Shown in pieces: positions 1 to 10,068 of a stretch of DNA of 23,905 nucleotides. The notes below the pieces were generated by a model. The model was not told where the DNA came from. It saw nothing but the letters and a program-made list of their open reading frames with translations, and ran no database searches. The position numbers were made by a program, and so were the translations under genes. This stretch comes from Hofstenia miamia (lineage: Eukaryota > Xenacoelomorpha > Acoela > Hofsteniidae): positions 188,637 to 212,541 of the forward strand of contig CABFPE010000912.1 of assembly GCA_900660155.1 (NCBI GenBank). The letters are read 5' to 3'. The stretch's first letter is position 1; each line of letters begins with the position of its first letter.

Positions 1-15
1 TATATATATATATAT
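1..15. repeat. (TA)n microsatellite at window edge
   Basis: Alternating TA runs from the first base to position 15 and may continue outside the window. Confidence 0.85.
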
Positions 16-21
16 GTTCAT

Positions 22-108
22 ATGCCGCCCCGCAAAGAGATGAACATGGGCGGGGTCGAAGCATTGAAAGAAATGTACCGTGACAAAAGGACAAAAAACC
101 TGCATTAA
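22..108 (+). CDS. Short GC-rich open frame, unknown (28 codons)
   Basis: An ATG at 22 opens a 28-codon frame ending at TAA 106-108. It is rich in basic residues and methionine (it begins MPPRKEMNMGG) and is far richer in GC than the DNA around it, which is why it stands out. No family is recognised. It could be a fragment of a transposon gene or an exon that continues to the left of the window, or chance. There is no ribosomal, splice or poly(A) context that decides the matter. The same DNA can form interleaved inverted repeats (16-21 with 40-45, and 25-30 with 48-53), so its composition may reflect structure rather than coding. Confidence 0.2.
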   Translation: MPPRKEMNMGGVEALKEMYRDKRTKNLH

Positions 109-408
109 CATTCGGAAACATTGGACACAAATCAACTCCGAAATGCAGCTGTATAAATTATAATTGTGTTGCTTTTGCGTTTAGAGAGACATCTAGCGAA
201 AAAATTAAGAATTTCAAACAGATTTTCTCTGCTTCATTTTTTAGAGTGAAGACTAATAAAACATGTGTCTGTTATAACGTTTAGTTCATTAATGTATCCA
301 ACTGTATCATTAACTCAATCAAATTATACCAAGTTGCGAATTACAATTCATAATATAACATTGACCATAATCAGTAAACTGCTGGTGGGAAACATGTAAT
401 ATTTGTAA

Positions 409-460
409 CCGCTGATGCCATCAGTGGCTCATTGGTGGTCCATTAGCGGCATCAGTAGCA
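409..460. repeat. Degenerate 11-bp repeat, cluster 1
   Basis: Three to four imperfect units ending in GG follow one another, such as CTCATTGGTGG and TCCATTAGCGG, with related GC-richer words on either side. The unit matches that of the cluster at 968-1072. Confidence 0.5.
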
Positions 461-967
461 ACCTTAGTAATCAATAATCAATGAGCAGATGCTTGCAAGT
501 AAAAATCACTTCATTATTTTGAATCCTAGTTCCTTTTAATATAATTAAAGGCAATGCGAAAAGATTTTTTGAAATTTTTAAATTGTAGAAAATTATGATA
601 CACCTGCTAAACTCATTTTAAAAATTATTTATTCATAGAGATTTGGACACTTTGAAATTAACAGTTATCTAAAAAAGCTATACTTGAGTAGAAGAGATTT
701 TTCTTGACTTAAGATTGTATTATTTCAAAAAATTTTAAAATTAAAATTTTTTTCAGACTTGACAGATTTTTATGCTTATTGTTATCATTTATAAACAAAA
801 AATTATTTCAAATTTCTAACAAATGTTAGTATTAAAAATGCAAGAAAAGATCTCAAAGGTATCCTTCTGTCCTTTGCTGGGCTTCTTGTGTGAATTGCTT
901 ATAAATTTGTTCATCTACATATAAAATTAATGCTATAGCATCAAAAACGTTCTGTTTATCATCAATG

Positions 968-1072
968 TCCCATTAATAGGCCGTTATTGGCTCATCAATG
1001 GCCCATTATTGGCCGATTAATAGATGGCCAATAATGGCACCAACAATGGCTCATTAGTGGACCAATAATGCA
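968..1072. repeat. Degenerate 11-bp repeat, cluster 2
   Basis: About nine units of 10-15 bp, most of them 10-12 bp, each end in GG and centre on CATTA-type cores, for example CTCATCAATGG, CCCATTATTGG and CTCATTAGTGG. The unit CTCATTRGTGG also occurs in cluster 1, about 600 bp upstream, so both clusters come from the same repeat family. Confidence 0.6.
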
Positions 1073-1455
1073 ATGTTTCCTGTTTCTCAAATAAATTAAG
1101 ATTGCTTTGACTAAAAGTTTTTGTTCATTGTTGACTACCAATAGTTACTATTGATATATCCGTAATAAGCTTATCAGCTTTTAAAATAAAAGAAATAGAA
1201 TTTTTATTTTCGATTGATAAGTTTTTTGAGTTAAAAACTGTACTCATCTTGACGTTGTAAAGCCCGTATGTAAAACTTTGTTATATTTTTTAGATAAAAG
1301 TTTTTCTCTTTCCATAGAGCATTCCGATGTTATAGAACTATGAGAACTAACAAAGATCATACAACTAACTCTAGAATCACTAGATCTTATTCTCCTTATC
1401 ATTTGAATTGGTATGAGTGGTTCTCTTCACGGGTGTGTGGTACTGGGCGACGTAC

Positions 1456-1740
1456 TTAATGAGATTTTTCTTCGTCAATAGCCATAACTTCTCCAGAGCT
1501 TTTAACCGCGTTGGGAAATGTAGTAACAAGAGACCTACTGACTTGTGTAAATACATTATTTGGATCAGAAGAAATTTGAAAGGGATTTCCACCTTTTGGT
1601 GCTTGCTCAGCAATCTGATATGTTTCTTGCAGAGAGGGAACCGGCTACCGGCCAGCTGGGGCTTGTTGGACAGAGTCGAAAATTTACCAGCCTGCACCAC
1701 CTTGGAAATTTATAGAAACACCGGTAAAATAATCATCCGT
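1456..1740 (-). pseudogene. Unidentified minus-strand coding remnant
   Basis: Reading the minus strand downward from 1740, one frame stays protein-like for 92 codons between flanking stops, broken only by TAA at 1684-1686 and TAG at 1645-1647. It ends at TAA 1456-1458. The three blocks are 18, 12 and 62 residues. The composition is balanced, with many Q, P, G, S and V and little low-complexity sequence (for example QETYQIAEQAPKGGNPF), and the DNA is clearly GC-richer than its flanks. I cannot name a family. Possibilities are a decayed exon, a retrocopied gene or an endogenous viral fragment. Overlapping open frames on the plus strand (1417-1866) and in another minus frame (1380-1700) look like shadows because their residue composition is poorer. 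No start, splice or promoter signal is clear. Confidence 0.45.
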
Positions 1741-4700
1741 TTACAGGCCAAAATTAAAAAAAAATATTTCTTGTTTTATTTGATAAGTAGGGAATGTTTT
1801 GCTGAGTTTGGGAGAATATCTTATGAAAATTATATTGTTTTATTAGGCTTCTGTATTGCAATTTGAATAATAAATAAACTTTTCTGTTTGAAGTTTCTCA
1901 ATAATTTTGAGAATAAATTGAGATATTCTGTATTTCATTATATTATTTTTTTCAGTTTTTATGGAACTAACTAGTAATAATATTTACAGAAATTGCCTCA
2001 ACATAGAAAATGGAAAGAAACTGCATAAAAATAATGAAGCTTGAACCGTTTTATTTTTCTAATATTGGATCATACACTCAAGTTAGACGTATCATTTTAG
2101 AAGAGTAACTATGTTTGGTTTTAGCGGAAAAATTTTACAATATCTATTTGTTTACTTCTTTATTACTCAATGTTAACTGACGTTAAATGCCACAGCAATG
2201 CAAATTCTAATGATTGATAATGGTAATATAGTTTTATATATTTTAACTATTTTGCAAAATATACTACCTAAACAAGCTGAAACAAAAGCGAGCAACAAAA
2301 TTTTTGAATATATTGAAAATGCCTTTAGTTAAATTAGTTTTGATTTTTTTATGTTTTTACCGAAAACGTTTTGATTTAACCAACCAAAGTCAATTTTGAA
2401 AATCGGAAAAAGAGCATTAATTCTATAGCTCTCCTTGCATATGCCACTGATGAAGCTGATTTCAATTTTGGGAATGTTAAACCAAATCATACAATACCAA
2501 TCCTTGGAACTCTTTCCAACAATTTAGTTCGCTATCAGTGGAAGTAGAACAATAATATCAGATATATAATTCATCTTTTAAAAAAATGGTGCTGTCTCAA
2601 CACACTCCATATAACTTAAATAAGAATAAATGACCCTACAGCCAGACAAACTTTAAAATTTCCATGGATACTGTTAGAATTACCGAATGAAGTGTACAAT
2701 AATGCAGTAATGTATAATAGCCGAAGTTCATGCACTACGAATGCACGGTATATTTTCATAAAAAATACCGTGCAGATCAACGAAGATAGACATGGTTATG
2801 GTAAATATACTTTTGTCTGAACAATAATTTTTGCTGCTTCTATCGGCCATCATGATAGATCATTCAAAACATAGCTCAGGTAGTTTGAAGTTTATTACTC
2901 AGAAATATATTTTATTAATTTAACAATAGCATCAATTGCCTAAAATCAATTGAATGACATTAAAGACTTCAAGAACCTCTACTTTATAATGTCAAGTATA
3001 TTTTGTAGTAAATGAGAAGCTCTGTGAGGAGATGGCAAGTTATTCATCAAAGGTAAATGACAAGCAATTTGAATTTTAACATTCAATTGTTCATCATTTG
3101 AAAAAGAGTTGACGAAGTCAATGAAATTGTTTTCATTTGAAATGAAAAATTCAATGGAATTTGTGCTAAAAATTTAAGTATTTATCAACTTATCGGTATT
3201 TCAAATGAGAGCAGGTATGCAATTCGGACGAGTTTTCCTAAAACTTTATTAAATTTTCCCATAAATATAGGCTTTGGTCTATTGGTAAGAGAATGATTTT
3301 TTTACTTTTTTTAAAATTGTAAGTTTTCAATATTTTGTATCTTCACTGCCCGAATGTTGGCCCTACCTGATACGAAACGTAGATTTTGAACTCACAACAT
3401 TTCACTATATGGAATCTCTCTAATCAAAAAATGACTAACATCAGTCCTTTCAGAGAATATAAAAGTAATCCCTTAGCACTTCTTAACTCCTTGTTTTCTC
3501 TCATATTGAAGTGTGATTAACATCAGAATCCTTTAGATCAATGAAACCTAAGCTCTAAATCCGAACCCGAGCTAACCCGACCCTAACAATTGATACGCGA
3601 GCACACCCGAACTGAAACCCCAAAATTGGATTATATTTAATCGAGTACACGATGTTACTCTCTAGTTCACACATTCTCTAGGAACACTCGTAAAACAATG
3701 ATAATATATTTCGCTAATACTAGAACAGCAAGTACTCTTTGTGAATAGGATTACATCTAATGAAATGGAATAGAAACAAAATTTTATCAAATAGCAAATT
3801 CAATGAGATTATCATTATAAGTATATGTACCTGCTAGTATTTTTTCTGAATGAATAATTAAGCTAACAAAATAACCAAAATCGTTCATTTCTGACCATTA
3901 CTTTGTTCTAATGTTAATCAGTAAATGATAAAGTAAGTTAAAATTACGCTTAGAATAAGAAAACTAGAAAATAATGTTTATATTATTGTCAAAATCTGAA
4001 TGATATGCATTTTATTGTGGATGAATTTTTACAAAGAAGATTAGTAGTTAGTGATAATAACAAAAATTTTATAATAATGTTTGAGCAGAATATGTCCATG
4101 AACGGTATACAGATACCAGTGCTTACTATTACTATTGCAACCTCTTGCAAAACATGTTTTTAAGTCTTTAGAAAATTAAAATTTTGTATAATATTTTCAT
4201 TCTGAATGTCACTAAATCACTGTATGTTTCAATAATCTCTATGTTTCTAAAAATTCTTAACTTCTCTGGTGTTTTCAGACTATAACGAAAATCTTACTTT
4301 CTAAAATTATGTGTCAAATAATTTCTTGTCACTAAACAGATGCCTTTTTGCTATAACCTGCTATTAATATTCTTTTCAGAAATTTTATTGAATTTTATCT
4401 CTGTGTTGATAATACTCTATAAAAATTGTGCAAAATATTAATGTATAATAGTTCAAACAATTTTGGTTTGTAGTTAGTGAAGGTAATGGAATGGATTTCA
4501 TTAGAAAAGTTTGCAATAAGTATTGCCTAATTGGAACGTCATGCTGTATTGAATATTACACTCTTCAGTAAGTGGTACTTCTCTTAGTGCATTATATCTA
4601 GCAACAGAATATTTCAAATTTGTGTAAACGACCGACATGTCAATTTCCAACAAAAGTATGAATTTAACACTTTAAGAAAATTCTGTCAATTAAAAGAGAT

Positions 4701-5330
4701 ACAAATTCTGCGTAATATCTTTTGGAAAACGTCAAAATCAAATCAAAAGTTCAATTATCGAGAAAAGAGTTGAAATTGTATGTAACAGAACACACAATCT
4801 GAACGTAATGGACCCAAACAAAATTATTAAAATTGCATATAGTAATATACCTACTTAGTACTAATCTCACCACACTTACGCTAATCTAAATGAATTGCAA
4901 ATATATAAATTTTTGCTTCATAGTATTGATGCCTAAAATACTTCTGCTACAATTATTTATCCAGAAGATAATTTAAATTATTTCAATAATATCAAAGAAC
5001 GAACATTTTTTTATCTTAATGTCTGGCAATTGTGCAATAATTTGAAACATCGTCCTATTACAAAACTGAAATCTTTTCAGAAGTGCTGAAGAACGATTTT
5101 TATATGATTGATAATTTTTTCGAATTAACACAGAGTAGGAAAGTCATGGTTTTTAGGCCCATGTCAGATGTAAATTACCAATTTTGAATATTTATGAAAA
5201 ATTCAACTCGTAAAAAATTTAAATTTAAGTAAAAAAAAAAGATCTTAAGACAATTATTTGACTAAATTTTTATACGAATTTGGGTTTCTGTAGTTTGTAT
5301 CAGTAGACTGACTGAACAGTGGGTAAATAA
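1741..5330. other. Long AT-rich stretch without recognisable genes
   Basis: All frames are densely stopped and I see no exon-like segment, tRNA or transposon terminus. The exception is the near-perfect short hairpin at 2742-2774. A GC-richer patch at 3555-3640 has CCGA/CCTAAC-like words but no periodicity or open frame. Confidence 0.6.
2742..2774. repeat. 33-bp near-perfect hairpin
   Basis: Fifteen-base arms starting TGCACGGTAT and ending ATACCGTGCA pair with a single mismatch around a 3-base loop (CAT, 2757-2759). The outer ten pairs are perfect and GC-richer than the surroundings. The role is unknown. It is too short for a typical microRNA precursor. Confidence 0.7.
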
Positions 5331-5820
5331 TGGTTTGAGTCTGGACCTTACCGCTGGAAATGTGCTTACTTAGGACAGTTTAACAGTGAGAGTCATCTGA
5401 TGACCTCTGGCGCGCAGAGCGCTGATCTTTGTTGAGTCTGATCGGTGGAGTAAAGCACAGGGATGAACTTCACTGGAGAGGGTTTCTCCTCTTCGCTTTC
5501 GCCAACAAAGTCTACTAAGGACAATAACTTAGTAAAAAAACGATTGTAACTTCAAACCTGCCTTACAGGCACTGCAAGCATTGGCCCTATAACAGAAGAA
5601 ATAGTTATCCTTGACAAAACTGTCCTATAAGACGCACTCAAACCTCAGGAACCAGCGGGAATGTTCCTGGCAGTTGTTCCCGCTGCTTGCTGTCTGTTAC
5701 ACTCAAACCAAAAAGACAGGCTTCACAACCGTCACTGTGCACAAAGTGCATATGCCAAACCTTCGTCTACATTACTGCTTAGCTGCATTACCAGGAAGGT
5801 TTGGTGTGGTTTAAGAAATA
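5331..5820. other. GC-richer segment, possibly an old repeat or exon remnant
   Basis: Base composition rises sharply, with words such as GGCGCGCAGAGCGC near 5409. Two overlapping plus-strand frames of 64-67 codons (from 5611 and 5661) are open here, but neither has convincing protein character and they contradict each other. A decayed SINE, a non-coding RNA or an old repeat is as likely as an exon. No Pol III A and B boxes in proper order were found. Confidence 0.3.
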
Positions 5821-6180
5821 ATATTGTTTACACTTTTATTCACAGATATAGCTAGTTCTCAAACATCTATTTTTCAGATATTTTATTAAAAAATCATGTA
5901 CATCATTATATAGAGTCCAACAAAATTTAATATTCCTTAAGACGATATTTTCAGATAAATTTCAAAGTTTCAATCCAAAGCCTACCATACGAGAATAAAT
6001 TCAATTTTGATTTCATGTTTTTTCCTGCTAATTTCAAATTTATTCAGTTCTAATAATTATACAATATTTAAGTAGATCTAAGTTATTATTTATGCTTTTA
6101 ACTGATGATGATACCTCATCAAAAGGGGTGGTAATCTTGATCCAACAGTTTACTAAGCAGGTGAACAGAGAATTTCACTT
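5821..6180. other. AT-rich spacer before the minisatellite
   Basis: Nothing coding or repetitive is seen until the first minisatellite unit at 6181. Confidence 0.6.
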
Positions 6181-6614
6181 GCAGTTGCTATGCAAATTTT
6201 ACATGTTTACTTAAAAATCTTGTTAAGTTTATGACACTTGCAGTTGCAAATTTTACATGTTTACTTAAAAATCTTGTTAAGTTTATGACACTTGCAGTTG
6301 CAAATTTTACATGTTTACTTAAAAATCTTGTTAAGTTTATGACACTTGCAGTTGCAAATTTTACATGTTTACTTAAAAATCTTGTTAAGTTTATGACACT
6401 TGCAGTTGCAAATTTTACATGTTTACTTAAAAATCTTGTTAAGTTTATGACACTTGCAGTTGCAAATTTTACATGTTTACTTAAAAATCTTGTTAAGTTT
6501 ATGACACTTGCAGTTGCAAATTTTACATGTTTACTTAAAAATCTTGTTAAGTTTATGACACTTGCAGTTGCAAATTTTACATGTTTACTTAAAAATCTTG
6601 TTAAGTTTATGACA
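6181..6614. repeat. 54-bp minisatellite, about 8 units
   Basis: The unit starts GCAGTTGCAAATTTTACATG and repeats every 54 bp from 6240. Units 2 to 7 (to 6563) look identical and unit 8 breaks off at 6614. Unit 1 (6181-6239) carries a 5-base insertion and marks the older edge. Each unit holds a small inverted repeat, ACTTAA and TTAAGT separated by 8 bases. Because 54 is a multiple of three and one frame on each strand lacks stops, the array gives long 18-residue-periodic open frames on both strands (6231-6626 plus; 6188-6727 minus). I read these as by-products of periodicity rather than genes. Sequence homogeneity suggests recent expansion or conversion. Confidence 0.95.
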
Positions 6615-6914
6615 TTAGGGAAGTGATCCAAATTCAATATGTAAACCAATGAAAATTCAACCGTAAACAACACCGTTAACCTGACTGTAAACCAAATCGT
6701 TGACTTGCACTCGGAATTAATTCCCAAATAAATGTTTTTTACAGGATATTTTGGTGCAGTTGACTTTTACCTATAGATTTGACGCATTTCGGTTCTACAC
6801 ATTTCTTCAAATATTGTAGCATCCGCTACCAGGCTTCAACATAGAGTTATTTATTCTTTTTAAATATTACTTCTTGTTAGATGCAGGTAGGAATGTACTG
6901 ATCTTAGTTCTTTG
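6615..6914. other. Spacer between minisatellite and foldback element
   Basis: The first 110 bases contain three GTAAAC words. Nothing else of note is seen. Confidence 0.5.
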
Positions 6915-6921
6915 CTTCGAT
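6915..6921. repeat. Left target-site duplication of foldback element
   Basis: CTTCGAT directly abuts the left inverted arm and is repeated exactly at 7126-7132, directly abutting the right arm. Confidence 0.75.
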
Positions 6922-7125
6922 CATGAACTTCTACAACACTAACTGGACTGGAACAAATGAATAAATAACAGCAACATTTGGCCGATTTCACTCAGTCATT
7001 TATTAATTCCGCTCTTCAATTCACTCATAAAAGAGCGGAATTAATAAATAATTGAGAGAAATCGGCCAAATGTTGCTGTTATTTAGTCATTTGTTCCAGT
7101 CCAGTTAGTGTTATAGAAGTTCATG
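6922..7125. mobile_element. Foldback/MITE-like element with 95-bp inverted arms
   Basis: The 95-base left arm (6922-7016) and right arm (7031-7125) are inverted copies with 5 mismatches by my count, separated by a 14-base loop. The ends read CATGAACTTC and GAAGTTCATG. A 7-bp direct repeat CTTCGAT abuts both ends exactly (8 bp, GCTTCGAT, if one end base is shared), which is what a cut-and-paste DNA transposon leaves. The element has no coding capacity, so it would be a non-autonomous MITE or foldback element. A 7-8 bp duplication is seen in the hAT and P superfamilies. A CATGA start also occurs in the Drosophila P element, but the family assignment is inference. Transcription through it would give a long hairpin RNA able to feed the siRNA pathway. 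Confidence 0.85.
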
Positions 7126-7132
7126 CTTCGAT
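7126..7132. repeat. Right target-site duplication of foldback element
   Basis: CTTCGAT matches 6915-6921 base for base. Confidence 0.75.
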
Positions 7133-7140
7133 ATAAGATA

Positions 7141-7496
7141 TGTTGTTGTTAACTTATATTAACTCCAACTAATCCGATACTATTTAGGTATAACATCGTC
7201 GCAGTTTTCTTCCGTGATTCAACTCTCTTCCACTGTGGCCTCCGGCCGACTCCAATCTCCGAATCACTCCACACTCGTGTGCCTCCGTGGTTGTTTGAGT
7301 AGTTCCAATTCTCAGCTCAACGAAGTAACTTATGTGTTCCCTATCCTAACTCAGTGCAACCCTCAAGGCTAGATGTAACCGACTTAAACTCAATTTGTAA
7401 TGTGTAACTTTGTACGTCGCAACCTGGTAATGTCACTAGCTGCTTAATAAATGTCACTTTAGCCATTACTGAAAACTATTGGCTTTAATTAATACA
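7141..7496 (+). mobile_element. Probable solo LTR
   Basis: A 356-bp block begins TGTTG and ends TACA, giving the TGT...ACA inverted ends usual for LTRs. It is flanked by GATA on both sides (7137-7140 and 7497-7500), a 4-bp duplication typical of Ty3/gypsy or BEL/Pao insertion. An AATAAA signal at 7446-7451 lies 45 bp before the 3' end, and the interior (about 7200-7380) is GC-richer than the surroundings. No matching second LTR, primer-binding site followed by gag, or coding region is attached, so it would be a solo LTR. The evidence is structural only, since a 4-bp match can arise by chance. Confidence 0.5.
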
Positions 7497-7659
7497 GATA
7501 ATAAAATAGATAATTACTTGCAGCTTCCTACCTTACAATTAGATAACAATACATGATCGGTCTCTTTATCGGTCTATTTATAGGTCACCTACGTAGTCAA
7601 GATAATGTAATAGAGATATAACCTATAATAGGCTAACTCGCCTTATCTCTGAAGTCTAT

Positions 7660-7800
7660 TATTTACTACATGTAACTGAATGAATCAATATCAGCTAAAC
7701 AGAGAAAAACTCCTATTCGTACCCCTAACGTAAATGCAGTTTCATGGCTTGGATCAAGGACCATCGGATCGCTCTCGATGTGTGTCCAAGCCACTACTAA
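7660..7800 (+). mobile_element. LTR-like remnant sharing motifs with 14890-14985
   Basis: Three words occur in the same order here and near the gypsy-type element: ACATGTAA (7668; 14891), CAATATCAG (7686; 14918) and a 25-base block starting AAAAACTCCTAT (7705-7729; 14961-14985, 21 of 25 bases equal). This suggests a decayed relative of the same LTR. Boundaries are not resolved. Confidence 0.35.
7745..7793. repeat. GC-rich two-part stem-loop
   Basis: TGGCTTGGA at 7745-7753 pairs with TCCAAGCCA at 7785-7793. Inside it CATCG (7762-7766) pairs with CGATG (7776-7780) around a 9-base loop. It lies in the LTR-like remnant. Confidence 0.55.
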
Positions 7801-8530
7801 TGCATCTACCATTTAGCTTGACATTGATTAATATTAAGCAAACCAAATTAAATCTAAGATTACGATTTCCGAAGAATTTACTTCAACAGTTTCCAAATTG
7901 ATTTCCGCTCTATTTATAGTTAGATTTCAAAAAGTACCTGTCGTTCGAAATTTGAATTTTATCGTCTGCTAAAACGGCTAAAAATAATGGAAGCGTTATC
8001 GCCCCCTTCGTTTTGCCAAATTATTCGTCGACAAGTACTAATTTGCTATATTGTTTTTTGGTTGCATTTTATATAAACATAATGATGATAAATAAATTTA
8101 AATCAATAAATAATAATTCGATCTTAGTTCTGACTAATCATCCAATCTCTTCATCTTAGCAGCATTATGCTTTGGATTATGCTACAATATATCTATGCAA
8201 ACGAATTTATTAAGCGTATGCAGTTTTTTGAGCTGCTGAATTAATCCTTTATATTTATATTCTCTAATGCGATTAAATAGTTATGCATTAAAAATTCGAT
8301 ATATAAAAAATTTACAAATCATTAAAATAATACAAAAAATAAAATTAATAGAAAGCTTGATGAAACCTGGTGTTTATATTAGTTTTCTGCTTCTTAATAA
8401 AAATGGATTCTGCGATCATAGTGCATTTGTGTTTTATTAAAGTATTAATGTCTGATGTTGCATGCCTTGCGTCGTTCTCTAATTTCAAGTTAAAAAATTT
8501 GTCATCACCTACAACCTGTGAGGTAACTGA
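7801..8530. other. AT-rich stretch, no gene
   Basis: A 69-codon plus-strand frame (8370-8579) covers its end but has no recognisable domain, and its last third is the G/C-run hairpin at 8531-8562. I do not call it a gene. Confidence 0.55.
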
Positions 8531-8562
8531 CAGGGGGGAGAAGGGGCTTGAGCTACCCCCTG
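8531..8562. repeat. G-run/C-run hairpin
   Basis: CAGGGGG at 8531-8537 pairs with CCCCCTG at 8556-8562, and an alternative inner pairing uses GGGGCTTGAGCTACCCC. Similar G-run, CTTGAG, C-run words are common in invertebrate interspersed repeats (family knowledge), so this may be a transposon end. Confidence 0.45.
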
Positions 8563-8579
8563 GTTGGATTTTTGAATAA

Positions 8580-10037
8580 TATGGGCCCTTTCATAAATAA
8601 AATACTATATTAATTTTGTATGATATCTTTTATGCAACATTATACTGTATATATTCTTTTAATTTTATCATCAATTGGTTTGAAATTTAAGCCAGAAAAA
8701 CTTTAATCTTTTCGGAACAATTTACTCTTAAATTTTTGGAATCTGCTTACACAAATTGTTTTATATCTGTAAAAAAAGTGCAGAGTTACATGTTTACTAC
8801 ACAAAAATTCATGAGTTTATATCAATTTTTGAACGTTTCCAATTATGTGCGATAAGGAAATCATGTAATGATTATGAGTTGAAACAAAAGACTAAATTTT
8901 GAAAGGATATGAATTAAGATGTGTGCTAAAATTATTCCTGTCTCAATAAAATGTGAAAATCGTAAAATAAAATCGTATTTTTTCCAAAAAATTTAAATTC
9001 CCACAACACGTCATGAACAAAGTCAACTGTCATGGTGCTTGAACTGTTTCTAAAAGGTCATAATTTAAATTTCACATGAAATTATTGTCCATTCTGAGAT
9101 GCTTTCCCATTTCAGACATTTTTATTACGAGTGTTTAATTTTTTTTCAAGGAGTTTACTAGATATTGCAAAAAATGCATAATTATTCACCAAGTTTATCA
9201 TCTTCAGAGCACTATTCAGAGAGGAATTCTGTTTGTTTTTACAATGAATTGCTACAGAATACATGATATTTGTGAATATTGTTGCTCAATAAGGCAAAGA
9301 TTATTATGCCACTCATTTGGGTTCAAAGCCAATTAAATCATATCTAAAAATATTAAGGATTTAAGATCATTTCAAAAATCTAAAGCTAACTAATATTGCC
9401 CAAACAGAAGCAAATAGCATTGATTTTGAACATTTTTTAAATACATTCAATAAAATAATAATAAGAAAAACTGTTTAAGACAATCTAAGTTATTTTAATT
9501 CTCATTGGCAATTGCTGATATTTATTTCTTGTTCTTCTTAATCTGCTTTCAAAAAATTTTGCTCATTAACAATGAATGAATCTAATCATTTATTGTTAAG
9601 GTTACGTCTGATCATTGTAAACTTTAATGTTCCCAGCAACAAAGATTTGTTTTAATGAATATTTTATAATTAGTATTTAGGTATTTTTCAAAAATATCAA
9701 ATAAAAAATGAAAAATTGAAGAGTTCTTATTTTGCATCCAAAACTGTTATTATTGGAAAATGCAATAAAATCACCTACCTCTTAGAATTAGTATATTGTT
9801 TTTCGTGGTAGAAAGGATTTACCTAGTTCCTTGTAATATATGTAGTTCAGCACCCTCTGATGTTCTTAGCCAGTTACACCACTGCCTACAACATTTAATG
9901 CGATTCAAGAATATATTGAAATCAAATTGATTAGTTCATAACATTTAGCATTAAATTCCTTCAGTCTATTGATATTTTCTATTTTCTTAGACTATACCTT
10001 TTTTGTAAAAATTTTAAAATTTCATAAAATCAATAGA

Positions 10038-10068
<31 letters not shown>

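Larger units (their letters stand above)
109..1455. other. AT-rich non-coding stretch with two repeat clusters
   Basis: No open frame with coding character is seen here. Apart from the two clusters of degenerate 11-bp repeats listed separately, the DNA is simple AT-rich sequence with many T and A runs. Confidence 0.6.

Noticed and set aside
1417..1866. 149-residue plus-strand ORF
   Set aside because: It overlaps the minus-strand remnant, which has better protein composition, and its tail is AT-driven.
3262..3410. tRNA or tRNA-derived SINE
   Set aside because: An A-box-like word (TGGTCTATTGG) lies on the plus strand, but the B-box-like word (GTTCAAAATC) is on the minus strand, so they cannot serve one transcript, and no cloverleaf fits.
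5480..5525. U5 snRNA-like words (GGTTTCTC, TTTCGCC, TACTAAGGA)
   Set aside because: The spacing is wrong and no Sm site or full stem was found; treated as coincidence.
6181..6614. CRISPR array
   Set aside because: The units are contiguous 54-bp tandem copies without unique spacers, and the genome is eukaryotic.
6188..6727. 179-residue minus-strand and 131-residue plus-strand repeat proteins
   Set aside because: Both are produced by the 54-bp period with no stop in one frame per strand; nothing outside the array looks coding.
6899..8130. 12-mer GATCTTAGTTCT shared by about 6899 and 8119
   Set aside because: A 12-mer pair is expected by chance in a window of this size and composition, and the flanks do not match.
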